From: Flavipsychrobacter sp.
Lineage (GTDB): Bacteria; Bacteroidota; Bacteroidia; Chitinophagales; Chitinophagaceae
NCBI GenBank assembly: GCA_017849575.1
Contig: JAFIGV010000011.1
Span: 1-64,000 of the forward strand
Direction: 5' to 3'
DNA: 64,000 nucleotides
Each line of letters begins with the position of its first letter. The stretch's first letter is position 1. The position numbers and the translations under genes are program-made. The notes below the pieces were generated by a model. The model was not told the DNA's origin and ran no database searches. It saw only the letters and a program-made list of their open reading frames with translations. Of the stretch, positions 36,511 through 44,722 are shown one piece after another.

Positions 36511-36537
36511 TAAAAACTCCCGCCTGCTTTGCGGGAG
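36511..36537 (-). promoter_or_regulatory. Hairpin overlapping the leuS ribosome binding site (terminator-like)
   Basis: On the minus strand CTCCCGC, a 7-nt loop and GCGGGAG are followed by TTTTTAT and the leuS ATG. It has the form of a terminator for the gene at 36597-37085, and its 3' arm holds the GGGAG Shine-Dalgarno sequence 7 nt before the leuS start, so folding would hide it. Confidence 0.65.
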
Positions 36538-36596
36538 CGCAAAAATACAAAAGGCGTTGCGGGAAAATCCTATAAAAATACTGCCAGCCACCGGGC

Positions 36597-37085
36597 CTAT
36601 TTTGCCGTCTCGCAGGAACTTTCTTTAAAATAATAATTGAGCTGCTCCGCCTCCACCCGGTAGTCGAAGTCTATGCGACAAAACCGGTTCATATATTCTG
36701 GTGCAGAAAGGGTTAATTTTTTCGCATTCCAGGTAGCGCGTGTGGGAAAAATGTACACAAAGTTGACATTGGAGCGGGCAAAAAACTGACGCATATCGAG
36801 CAAGGTCAGCTTATGCTTTTTTGAAGGAAAATATTGGGCTAGTGCAGCCGCGCTATCCGGAGAGATAAATACAAAGCGATAGCCGGAAAGGGTATCCGGC
36901 AGCCCGCGGGTATAGTCCTGCGCTTTCAAAAAAAATATTTTTTCATTGCCCACCGTCGTGGCATCTTCGGGATGCAGCTTCGCATACTCGCGCATGGCCG
37001 TTTCATAAACTCCTGATTTATCCAGCTTGGTTGGTTGTGCACTTGTAGTAAACGGAAGGAGCAGTAAAAGAATCAGATACTTCAT
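36597..37085 (-). CDS. Small exported protein of unknown function
   Basis: Protein of 162 aa with a signal peptide (MKYLILLLLLPFTTSA) and a short mixed alpha/beta body. No known domain is recognised. Phrases include GYRFVFISPDSAAALAQYFP and LTLLDMRQFFARSNVNFVYI, and a short C-terminal tail ending ESSCETAK. The start is clear. It is divergent from the FAD oxidoreductase gene (66 bp between starts) and is followed by leuS. A hypothetical protein kept in this position in relatives would be the best clue to a role. Confidence 0.65.
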   Translation of the reverse strand: MKYLILLLLLPFTTSAQPTKLDKSGVYETAMREYAKLHPEDATTVGNEKIFFLKAQDYTRGLPDTLSGYRFVFISPDSAAALAQYFPSKKHKLTLLDMRQFFARSNVNFVYIFPTRATWNAKKLTLSAPEYMNRFCRIDFDYRVEAEQLNYYFKESSCETAK

Positions 37086-37150
37086 ACGCAGGGGGATTAA
37101 TGCGGACCAAGTTAAAACTAATTTGGCAGCACGGGCTTTATCTTTATCAC

Positions 37151-38293
37151 ATGCTTAGTTACTGGGAAAAAGAAAGCTTTACGAATTACGACTTTGTAGT
37201 GGCCGGTGCAGGCATCGTAGGCCTCAGTACGGCGATCGAGCTCAGGGAACGCTATCCGGAACGTTCGGTGTTGGTGGTGGAACGGGGCGTGTTACCCACC
37301 GGCGCGAGCACACGCAACGCAGGATTTGCCTGTATGGGTAGCGTCACAGAGCTGCTCGACGACCTTACCCGTGGCAGCGAAGATGAGGTAATGACCTTAT
37401 TCGAACGTCGTAAAAAAGGACTCTCTCTGCTGCGCGAACGATTGGGGGACAACGCCATTGGCTATGCTGCCGATGGAAGCTATGAACTAATAAGTCCTGA
37501 GGAACCAGATGCATTGGATAAAATTGACTACCTCAACCGTTTGCTTGCACCTGTAACCGGCAAGCCAGCATTTGCTCTCGCCAATGAAAAAATAAAAGAA
37601 TTTGGTTTTGAAGGCACCCGCGTAAACGCCATGATTCAAAACTGCTGTGAAGGATCGCTGCATACGGGAAAAATGATGCGGGCTTTATGGCAAAAAGCCA
37701 GTGCACTCGGCGTGCTCCTGTTTACCGGTGTGTCGCTCCGAAGTTTTGAAGAACAGAATGACGGAGTATTGCTTCGGCTGCCACAACCTTGTCGGGATGA
37801 AGACCTCTTAATGCGCGCAAAGACATTGTTGATCTGCACCAATGCTTTTGCAAAAGAGCTCTTGCCCCAACAGGATATCTTACCCGGAAGAGGGCAGGTG
37901 CTCATCACCAAGCCTGTTTCCCACCTCCGCTTTAAGGGCATTTTTCATTTCGATAAAGGCTATTATTATTTCAGAGAGTTGGATGGAAGGGTGCTGGTAG
38001 GAGGCGGACGAAACCTCGACTTTGCCGGAGAAACAACAACTAAACTGGAACTGAATGATCAGATACAGCATATGCTTGAAGAGCACTTGCGCGAAATGAT
38101 CTTACCCCATACAAAATTTGAAATTGATCAACGCTGGTCGGGGATCATGGCATTTGGACAAAGCAAAAAACCCATCGTAAAAGCTTTTTCGAATCGTGTA
38201 TTCGGCGCCTTTCGCATGGGCAGCATGGGTGTGGCTTTGGGCAGCCTGGTGGCAAAGGAGGTTGTCACATTGGCGGCGAGCTCGGGTGATTAG
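37151..38293 (+). CDS. FAD-dependent oxidoreductase (DAO family)
   Basis: Flavoprotein of 380 aa of the glycine/D-amino acid oxidase family. The dinucleotide-binding motif is VAGAGIVGLSTAIEL, followed at the end of the second strand by VLVVERG and by the GASTRNAGFACMGS flavin-contact loop, which is characteristic of this family. The C-terminus has the second FAD-contact region RMGSMGVALGSLVAKEV. The substrate, probably an amino acid or imino acid, is unknown. ATG 37151 (MLSYWEKESF) is preferred over 37100. It overlaps the convergent neighbour by 4 bp at the stop codons. Confidence 0.88.
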   Translation: MLSYWEKESFTNYDFVVAGAGIVGLSTAIELRERYPERSVLVVERGVLPTGASTRNAGFACMGSVTELLDDLTRGSEDEVMTLFERRKKGLSLLRERLGDNAIGYAADGSYELISPEEPDALDKIDYLNRLLAPVTGKPAFALANEKIKEFGFEGTRVNAMIQNCCEGSLHTGKMMRALWQKASALGVLLFTGVSLRSFEEQNDGVLLRLPQPCRDEDLLMRAKTLLICTNAFAKELLPQQDILPGRGQVLITKPVSHLRFKGIFHFDKGYYYFRELDGRVLVGGGRNLDFAGETTTKLELNDQIQHMLEEHLREMILPHTKFEIDQRWSGIMAFGQSKKPIVKAFSNRVFGAFRMGSMGVALGSLVAKEVVTLAASSGD

Positions 38294-38979
38294 CGAGAGG
38301 GAAGTACAGAAGGAGACATTCTGAAAATAAAGCGCATCCCGAGACAAATGTTCAGCTTTGTTTTATCGCCGGGATACTTTAGCAAAAGGGATCCCGGACC
38401 AACATCACCCACAACTACTGCTTCTGTAAGCCCTACCGGCTCGTTATAAAAAACGGTGGTGACATACCGAGCACCGACACCACCAAAAAACTCTACTCCC
38501 ATCCGTTTCTTCCGTAAAAACTGTACACCTGCAAGAAGATTCAAACAAACAGCATTTTGTTTAACATCAATATTGTAGGAGCGTGGGTCATCCGGGTAAA
38601 ATCCGCCATGTCCATCCGGCGTGAAGGTGCTGGCATAGTCGCGGAGTTCCTGATAGTCCACTGCAGAACAATGAAGTTCTGGTCCGAAGAAAAGTTTACG
38701 AAAATAATATCTTGGATTAATCTTAAACCTGAAGCCATGAATATCAGAATATGACAATGCAGCTTCCGGAAAAAGAGGTGTAATATAACCGAGCTCAAGA
38801 TGTAACGATTTATTGGAACTGAAAAAATATTCTCCACCAACCTGTATTGAAGAATAGCCCAAAAGTGTAAGCGGATTCCATTTCAGCATCCATAAGTCTC
38901 TCCGGTCTAGGTCGGGCCTTTGGGCAATAGCCACTGCGGGAAAAAGTAGCAGAAATAAGGCAAGGTATCTCATCTGCAT
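38290..38979 (-). CDS. Outer membrane beta-barrel-like protein (DUF3575-like)
   Basis: Exported protein of 229 aa with a signal peptide (ending AIAQ) and repeated amphipathic strands ending in aromatic residues, as in small outer membrane barrels. DLWMLKWNPLTLLGYSSIQV and YFSSNKSLHLELGYITPLF resemble DUF3575-type proteins. ATG at 38979 or 38973 are both possible (MQMRYLALF). Function is unknown. Its stop overlaps that of the FAD gene in convergent orientation, so transcripts of the two must overlap. Confidence 0.65.
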   Translation of the reverse strand: MQMRYLALFLLLFPAVAIAQRPDLDRRDLWMLKWNPLTLLGYSSIQVGGEYFFSSNKSLHLELGYITPLFPEAALSYSDIHGFRFKINPRYYFRKLFFGPELHCSAVDYQELRDYASTFTPDGHGGFYPDDPRSYNIDVKQNAVCLNLLAGVQFLRKKRMGVEFFGGVGARYVTTVFYNEPVGLTEAVVVGDVGPGSLLLKYPGDKTKLNICLGMRFIFRMSPSVLPSR

Positions 38980-39087
38980 TGATTTAGATATTGGGAGGAA
39001 ACCAATGTACTATATTTTCCATTTTCCTGCAAAGATTTCTCTATTGCTTGTGCGTACCTTGCAGCCTGTTTGAAATAAGTTGTTTCC

Positions 39088-40242
39088 ATGCATTTGCAAG
39101 AAGTAAAAACGCCTGCCGACATTCGCGCCTTTCTCGATATGCCGGAGGAAATTTATAAAGATGACCCAAACTGGATTCGTCCACTCGACAAGGATATTGA
39201 AGAAGTATTTGACCCCGCGAAAAATAAATTTTTCAAGCAAGGTGAGTGCTGCAGATGGCTGTTGAAAAATGAAGGGAACGACATCATTGGACGAATTGCC
39301 GCCTTTACCAACAAGAAATACAAAAACGAACAACCCACGGGTGGAATTGGATTTTTTGAGTGCATTAATGATACAGCAGCTGCTACCTTCATGTTAGACC
39401 ATTGCAGGAATTGGCTGCTGGAAAAGGGAATGGAGGCGATGGATGGACCCATCAATTTTGGAGAGCGCGACAGATGGTGGGGCTTGCAGGTAGATGGATT
39501 TCAGGAGCCGCTTTATTGTATGAACTACAATCCACCCTATTATCAACAGCTTTTTGAAGCCTATGGATTTCAACCTTACTTCTATCAACTGTGTTTTGCC
39601 CTGAAGGTTAAGGACCGAGTGCAGGAAAAGTTCTATGTACGGCACGCCGAGCTGGCACAAGACAAGAACTACCGCGCCGTAACCATGAAAAAATCGGAGC
39701 TCGACAAGTTTGCCCAAGACTTTACCTATGTCTATAACAAAGCCTGGGCGGGGCATGGCGGCGGCAAAGAAATTGACGAGCGCACGGTGAAGAAAATGTT
39801 TCAAAAAATGAAGCCTGTGATGGATGAACACATCAGTTGGTTTACCTATTATAAAGACGAACCGATTGCTATGTGGATCAACCTGCCCGACCTGAATCAG
39901 TATTTCAAATTCATGAACGGTAAGTTTGGATTGCTGCAGAAGCTTTATTTTTTGTGGCTGCAAAAATTCGGTACCTGCAACCGCTTTGTAGGTTTGGTGT
40001 TTGGGATCATTCCTGAGTTTCAGGGAAAGGGAGTGGATGCCTTCATGATCATGGAAGCAGCCAAGGTGATACAGCCACGCCATAAGTACGAAGACTATGA
40101 AATGATGTGGATCGGAGATTTCAACCCCAAGATGGTGAACATTGCACAAAGCCTGGGTACCCATTGCAGTCGGAAGCTCGCTACCTACCGGTATTTGTTC
40201 GATAGAGAAAAGGAATTTAAGAGACATCCCATGTTGGGATAG
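39088..40242 (+). CDS. GNAT-like acyltransferase superfamily protein
   Basis: Cytoplasmic protein of 384 aa. The N-terminal part has phrases common to the YghO/GNAT-like family: FLDMPEEIYKDDPNWIRPL, then GRIAAFTNKKY and GGIGFFEC, which form GNAT-like strands, and GLVFGIIPEFQGKGVDAFMI, which fits the acetyl-CoA pyrophosphate loop (Q/RxxGxG/A). The catalytic details and acceptor are unknown; this family is often described as hypothetical. It is monocistronic, downstream of a divergent barrel gene. Confidence 0.75.
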   Translation: MHLQEVKTPADIRAFLDMPEEIYKDDPNWIRPLDKDIEEVFDPAKNKFFKQGECCRWLLKNEGNDIIGRIAAFTNKKYKNEQPTGGIGFFECINDTAAATFMLDHCRNWLLEKGMEAMDGPINFGERDRWWGLQVDGFQEPLYCMNYNPPYYQQLFEAYGFQPYFYQLCFALKVKDRVQEKFYVRHAELAQDKNYRAVTMKKSELDKFAQDFTYVYNKAWAGHGGGKEIDERTVKKMFQKMKPVMDEHISWFTYYKDEPIAMWINLPDLNQYFKFMNGKFGLLQKLYFLWLQKFGTCNRFVGLVFGIIPEFQGKGVDAFMIMEAAKVIQPRHKYEDYEMMWIGDFNPKMVNIAQSLGTHCSRKLATYRYLFDREKEFKRHPMLG

Positions 40243-40289
40243 CGGACAGCGACCCGGTCGCATTCCCGCATCTTTTCCATTGCTTTTGA

Positions 40290-40478
40290 ACATTCAAAAA
40301 GCGGGGTCAAGAAACTAATGACCAGATTGCCTCCGCCCCTTTGGAGCTGTCGTTTCGAGCAGAACACAGTGGAGCGAAGAGTCTCAATACCCGCGACTGG
40401 GCAAGCGGTATCTACATCATAGCCGTGCAGCGTGCCAACGAAAAATGCTCTACCCAAACCTTTACCGTAGCACATTGA
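40290..40478 (+). pseudogene. Remnant of a T9SS type A sorting domain
   Basis: No full gene lies in the 321-bp gap 40243-40563, but one frame from 40290 to the TGA at 40476-40478 reads like the end of a T9SS cargo protein: APLELSFRAEHSGAKSLNTR, then DWASGIYIIAVQRANEK and a final QTFTVAH. The WASGIY core and the Lys/Thr-rich last strand match the sorting domains at 8939 and 51019. There is no start codon or signal peptide, and a stop precedes the frame. It is probably what is left of a deleted secreted protein gene. Confidence 0.55.
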
Positions 40479-40563
40479 CAAAAAACCATTGCCCATATTG
40501 ACACCTTGTAATAGATTCGCAGCATGTCTTTGAGCATTTTGATAGAGACTTTTAAATAGCCAG

Positions 40564-41091
40564 ATGTTCCGCCGCATCCTCGCCATAATGATATTTTTTG
40601 TCCTGTTTGCGGGCAGTGCGGGCTTTTATCTTGTTTTCAAGGTTGAGCAGCATCTTGCCAAAGAGCATATGGAGCTATGGATAAAGGAGCATGCAGACCT
40701 GTCATCGCTCACAAAAATTGCCGTGGCAAAAGAAAGGGTTACGCATTTGCAATGGGAAGAACAAGACAAAGAACTATGGCACAAGGGCATGCTCATGGAT
40801 ATTGTGCAGACGCACATCGAAGGTGATTCTGTCTTTTTTTATGGCATAGAAGATAAACGCGAGACGGAAGTTTTTAACAAGTTGAGCCATCTGCAGCAAA
40901 CTTCCGACGGTAAAAAAACCGGCGATGCTGCCCGCCGACTGCTTCATTTATTCTTTTCCTTGTATGCTGTGCCTTCACGAGCCATCACCTGGCAGGCACC
41001 ACAGTTTGCATCTGGAGCCTATTTCACAAAAGTGTTCAACCGGCATCTGCATCCTTATATCTTGGGTTCCACTCCACCGCCCTGGATGTAG
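40564..41091 (+). CDS. Membrane-anchored protein of unknown function
   Basis: Protein of 175 aa with one N-terminal hydrophobic helix (MFRRILAIMIFFVLFAGSAG) and a helical periplasmic part rich in Lys, Glu and His. No domain is recognised. Two histidine pairs (LHLFFS and NRHLHPYI) near the C-terminus could bind metal, which is a guess. It lies 138 bp upstream of a TonB-dependent receptor in the same direction and may be part of the same uptake unit. Confidence 0.55.
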   Translation: MFRRILAIMIFFVLFAGSAGFYLVFKVEQHLAKEHMELWIKEHADLSSLTKIAVAKERVTHLQWEEQDKELWHKGMLMDIVQTHIEGDSVFFYGIEDKRETEVFNKLSHLQQTSDGKKTGDAARRLLHLFFSLYAVPSRAITWQAPQFASGAYFTKVFNRHLHPYILGSTPPPWM

Positions 41092-41229
41092 CCAGTTTAT
41101 TTTTTCAGTCAACATTTTTACTAAAAATCTTGTGTGTCGCTGTTTTCTACGGATATCAGTCCGTCAGTTCATAGCGCTAACCCACTATGCGGTAATTGAC
41201 TTTACTGCCCTTTACTTAAATAAACAATC

Positions 41230-43422
41230 ATGCAAAAAATATCACTCTTGCTCAGCGCAGCCTCTCTTGCGGCTGTTTCTGTCTGTGCCCAAACATCACT
41301 AAGTCTCGACGAAGTACAGGTAAAAGACACCCTCCAAAGAGGAAATGCAACCCTTTATCAGCCAGCATCTATCTCAAAGCTCAATACAAAAGAACTGAAA
41401 CGCAGTACGGGTCTCTTTCTCGACGACGCCATCAATACCAATGTGCCCGGGGTGTTTATGCAGCGCCGCACGGTTTCCGGCGGACAAAGTTTCAATATCC
41501 GCGGTTATGGCAATGGCACGCGCGGAACCAATGGCATCAACAGCAATTTCGACGGACAAGGCTATAAAGTTTATCTCAACAATATTCCCATCACCGATGC
41601 AGAAGGAATTACGGTTATGGATGATATAGATTTCAACTCCATTGGCGAGGTAGAAATTGTAAAGGGTCCGTCGGGAACCTTGTACGGAATGGCAATAGCA
41701 GGTGCAGTGAATCTCAAAACCATTAAGCCTGCGCCAGGCAAAACTTCCGTGTCGCAACAGGTGCTTGTGGGCAGCTATGGTTTGCAGCGCTATACAACAA
41801 CAGTACAAACTGCCGGCGAGCGCTCTTCGCTGTTGGTCAACTATGGCAAGCAATTGTACGATGGATTTATGGTACATACTGCTTCGCACAAAGACTTTGT
41901 AAATGTCTATGGCGAATTTCATCCCAGCGCGAAGCAGACCTTTGGTGCTTATGTGGGCTACAGCAATAGCTACGACGAACGAAACGGAGAACTCGATACA
42001 GTGCAATACATGAATAAAGACTACAGCGGTAATCCTGCTTATATCAAAAACAACGCACACTCTAATGTTATCAGCTTTCGTGCTGGCTTGACTCATACTT
42101 ATCGTTTCGCAGAATTTCTATCGAATACCACTTCGGTGTTTGGTACGGGCATCAGCAATAATTCGAGCTCTGCCGGCGGCTGGACGGACAAAACACCACT
42201 GAACTACGGTTTGCGTTCTACCTTCGATATGAGTTTTAAGCTGGGCAAAAACTGTCGTTTGTCGGGCGTGACAGGCATTGAAGCGCAGCGGCAAAATGCA
42301 CAAACCATTGGCTACGGAATGGTCGCCGACAGTTTCAACCTGAGCGGCTACAATATTATTGGCGGCATACGCAGCAATCAATACACTGTGTCTTCTACCT
42401 GGTCGGCATTTACAGAATGGACGCTGGCACTGCCTTATCAGATTTTCTTTACGGCAGGTTTAGGCTATTCGAAAATGAATATCGAACTCAACGACCGCTT
42501 ATATGCAGCGAGCAACAACAATCCGTCTAATCCCAAAGGCACGCAGAATCCCACTCAGTACAGCGCCAGTTACGACGATATGCTGTCGCCACGAATAGCA
42601 CTCAACAAAGTGTTCAATAAAAAGGTTTCTGTGTATGCTTCTTATAGTCAGGCGTATAAGGCACCGGTAAGTTCCTATTTCTATATTCCACTCACCGGAC
42701 AACTAAACACGAACCTCAAACCAGAAAAAGGTACACAGATCGAACTCGGCACGAAGGGTAGTTTGCTTCGCGATCGTTTGCACTATGAACTCGCGGTGTT
42801 CAGCGCAATGTTTACGGATAAAATGACCGTGGTAGCTGTGCCCAATGCAGCCAATACAGCCACGTCTTATACTTATGTAGTAAATGGCGGCACAGTGGAC
42901 AATAAAGGACTTGAGGCTATGATAAAATACAATGCCTATCAATCGGAAGGATTTTTGAGCGATCTCACGCCCTTTGTGAATTTCACTTATTCTAATTTCA
43001 AGTATAAAGACTTCGTTTTCCAGCAACTGGCAACAGATAAAAAATCGGCTGTCAGCAAAGATTTCAGCGATAAGAAAGTTGCCGGGGTGCCGCCGCTGGT
43101 CTTCAATGCCGGCGTGGATGCAGGTACCAAAATCGGTTTGTATGGCAATATCACTTATTCCTACCGCGACGCCATGTATTTTACCTCCGACAATGTAGAA
43201 AGCGCAAAGACCAAGTCCTATAGCTTGCTCAATGCAAAGCTGGGTTACAGAGTGTCGTTCCTCACGCGCTTCGATGCAGACATTTACGCCGGAGCAGTGA
43301 ACATCACCGGCACGCAATACTATCAGGCAGTGTTTCTCAATCAGATTCCCGATGCCTACCTTCCGGCGCCCTACGAAATCAATTATTTTGGCGGATTCAC
43401 GCTGAAATACAATATCAAATAA
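41230..43422 (+). CDS. TonB-dependent outer membrane receptor
   Basis: Outer membrane transporter of 730 aa with a signal peptide (ending VCA) and no N-terminal carboxypeptidase-like extension. The plug domain has VFMQRRTVSGGQSFNIRGYG and the typical VEIVKGPSGTLYGMAIAGAV motif. The rest is a 22-strand barrel ending in FGGFTLKYNIK. Substrate is unknown; siderophore, metal or cofactor receptors all fit. The gene ends in a strong terminator. It is not SusC-like, as the SusC N-terminal domain and a SusD partner are lacking. Confidence 0.92.
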   Translation: MQKISLLLSAASLAAVSVCAQTSLSLDEVQVKDTLQRGNATLYQPASISKLNTKELKRSTGLFLDDAINTNVPGVFMQRRTVSGGQSFNIRGYGNGTRGTNGINSNFDGQGYKVYLNNIPITDAEGITVMDDIDFNSIGEVEIVKGPSGTLYGMAIAGAVNLKTIKPAPGKTSVSQQVLVGSYGLQRYTTTVQTAGERSSLLVNYGKQLYDGFMVHTASHKDFVNVYGEFHPSAKQTFGAYVGYSNSYDERNGELDTVQYMNKDYSGNPAYIKNNAHSNVISFRAGLTHTYRFAEFLSNTTSVFGTGISNNSSSAGGWTDKTPLNYGLRSTFDMSFKLGKNCRLSGVTGIEAQRQNAQTIGYGMVADSFNLSGYNIIGGIRSNQYTVSSTWSAFTEWTLALPYQIFFTAGLGYSKMNIELNDRLYAASNNNPSNPKGTQNPTQYSASYDDMLSPRIALNKVFNKKVSVYASYSQAYKAPVSSYFYIPLTGQLNTNLKPEKGTQIELGTKGSLLRDRLHYELAVFSAMFTDKMTVVAVPNAANTATSYTYVVNGGTVDNKGLEAMIKYNAYQSEGFLSDLTPFVNFTYSNFKYKDFVFQQLATDKKSAVSKDFSDKKVAGVPPLVFNAGVDAGTKIGLYGNITYSYRDAMYFTSDNVESAKTKSYSLLNAKLGYRVSFLTRFDADIYAGAVNITGTQYYQAVFLNQIPDAYLPAPYEINYFGGFTLKYNIK

Positions 43423-43429
43423 TCATTCT

Positions 43430-43457
43430 GGCGGTGGCAACACCGCCTTTTTCTTTA
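43430..43457 (+). terminator. Rho-independent terminator of the TonB receptor gene
   Basis: A perfect 7-bp stem GGCGGTG/CACCGCC with loop GCAA, then TTTTTCTTTAATT. Confidence 0.92.
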
Positions 43458-43462
43458 ATTCT

Positions 43463-43540
43463 ATGAAACGACTAACCATCTTTTTTTCACTGGTAATGCT
43501 TTGCTCCTGTGGTCAGTTGGACAATCAGGAAAAAAATTAA
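43463..43540 (+). pseudogene. Truncated lipoprotein start
   Basis: ATG-led frame of 25 codons and stop: MKRLTIFFSLVMLCSCGQLD then five more residues. It has a basic start, hydrophobic core and lipobox LCSC, so it is a complete lipoprotein signal peptide with only about nine residues after the cysteine. It comes right after the receptor terminator and 38 bp before the first unit of the 50-bp repeat array. The most likely reading is the 5' end of a lipoprotein gene whose remainder was lost when the repeat/transposase island was formed. A genuine small lipoprotein cannot be excluded. Confidence 0.45.
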
Positions 43541-43577
43541 GAGGGCGAACGAATTGTCTGCATAGCCAGGCAATTCT

Positions 43578-43860
43578 TTGAGCTCCGTAGGAGCGACATC
43601 TTATTAAACAAGATAAAAACCAGGCAATTGAGCTCCGTAGGAGCGACATCCTATTAGACAAGAAAAATACCGGGTAATTGAGCTCCGTAGGAGCGACATC
43701 TTATTAAACAAGATTAAAACCAGGCAATTGAGCTCCGTAGGAGCGACATGGTAATAGACAAGATCAAAGCCGGGCAGTTGAGCTCCGTAGGAGCGACATG
43801 GTAATAGACAAGATAAAAGCCAGGCAATTGAGCTCCGTAGGAGCGACATGGTAATAGACG
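43578..43860. repeat. Left array of the third transposase island: six hairpin repeats at exact 50-bp spacing
   Basis: TTGAGCTCCGTAGGAGCGAC begins at 43578, 43628, 43678, 43728, 43778 and 43828, exactly 50 bp apart. The core GCTCC/GGAGC forms a 5-bp stem around GTA. The 28 bp between cores are also similar (ATTAnACAAGATnAAAnCC then GGCAA), so this is a true tandem repeat, not a CRISPR. The last unit breaks off at about 43860. Long frames read on both strands because 50 bp steps change frame every unit; none is a credible gene. Confidence 0.92.
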
Positions 43861-43953
43861 GCGACATAGTGGTTCGCGCCGTTGATTTTGTTTCGGAGAA
43901 GCGGTATCTTAGTGGTTGTATTTCAATTGCCTGTAACTAAAACCGACACCCCC

Positions 43954-44415
43954 ATGGCAAACACATATTCTCAAATATTCTTGCAGGTCGTTTTCGCAGT
44001 TAAAGGACGGCAAAATTTAATTCAACCTCATTGGCGCGATCAGCTATACAAATATATCTGCGGAATAGTGAAAGGCAAAGGTCAGAAGGTTTATGCCATC
44101 GGCGGAACCTCAGACCATATTCACCTGCTTCTAAGCATAAAGCCCGGCATTGCAATCTCGGAGATCGTCAGAGATATTAAAGCGAATTCATCAAAATGGA
44201 TCAATGATACCGGGCTTTTGTCGGGCAAATTCCAATGGCAGGAAGGTTTCGGTGTTTTTTCCTATGGGCAATCACAAATAGATGGGGTAATAAAATACAT
44301 AAACAATCAGGAGCAACATCATACCACTCGAACGTTTAAGCAAGAGTACACTGAGCTGCTTGAGCGTTTCAATGTTGATTATGATGAGAAATATCTTTTT
44401 GATTGGAACGACTAA
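43954..44415 (+). CDS. REP-associated (IS200-like, Y1) HUH transposase, third island
   Basis: HUH transposase of 153 aa, closely related to the one at 28870. HUH motif SDHIHLLLSI near residue 57; tyrosine helix IKYINNQEQHH; other shared blocks VVFAVKGRQNLIQ and FQWQEGFGVFSYGQSQ. ATG 43954 (MANTYSQIFLQ) is preferred to 43882, which would add 24 unrelated residues. It extends about 12 residues beyond the 28870 protein at the C-terminus (YDEKYLFDWND). The gene stands between two inverted arrays of related hairpin repeats. All motifs are intact, so it may act on these hairpins; that is inference. Confidence 0.9.
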   Translation: MANTYSQIFLQVVFAVKGRQNLIQPHWRDQLYKYICGIVKGKGQKVYAIGGTSDHIHLLLSIKPGIAISEIVRDIKANSSKWINDTGLLSGKFQWQEGFGVFSYGQSQIDGVIKYINNQEQHHTTRTFKQEYTELLERFNVDYDEKYLFDWND

Positions 44416-44441
44416 TCAGGGTGCAGCTATAATGAATTGCC

Positions 44442-44665
44442 ATTAGGATGTCGCCCCTCCGGGGCTCAACGGCTCCTTATCTATTTCTCTATTAGGATGT
44501 CGCCCCTACGGGGCTCAACGGTACCTTGCTATATTGCTATTAGGATGTCGCCCCTACGGGGCTCAACGGCTCCTTATCTATTTCTCTATTAGGATGTCGC
44601 CCCTACGGGGCTCAACGGTACCTTGCTTTATTGCTATTAGGATGTCGCCCCTACGGGGCTCAACG
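44442..44665. repeat. Right array of the third transposase island: five inverted hairpin repeats
   Basis: ATTAGGATGTCGCCCCTACG followed by GGGCTCAACG begins at 44442, 44491, 44539, 44588 and 44636 (spacing 49, 48, 49, 48). It is the reverse-oriented form of the left-array core with stem GCCCC/GGGGC in place of GCTCC/GGAGC. The first copy has loop TCC, the others TAC. Spacers alternate between two sequences (starting GCTCCTTATC and GTACCTTGCT), giving a 97-bp higher-order unit. Confidence 0.92.
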
Positions 44666-44722
44666 CTCAATTTGCCAGCCTTATTTCTATTCTATAGTTT
44701 TGCCGCACAATTTTTCAGCTTC

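Noticed and set aside
36510-36542. Upstream in-frame ATG for leuS at 36542
   Set aside because: It would lie in the hairpin stem and add residues absent from the family; the ATG at 36509 fits better.
43578-43860. CRISPR-like pattern: 22-bp repeats with regular 28-bp spacers
   Set aside because: The spacers are similar to each other, the unit is a 50-bp tandem repeat, and no cas gene is in the window; the neighbour is a HUH transposase.
43604-43867. Minus-strand frame of 87 residues in the left repeat array
   Set aside because: It is only the repeat unit read three times in changing frames; no start site, family or conservation.
44534-44722. N-terminal extension of the transketolase frame
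   Set aside because: The added 63 residues are translated repeat units; the family start is at 44723.
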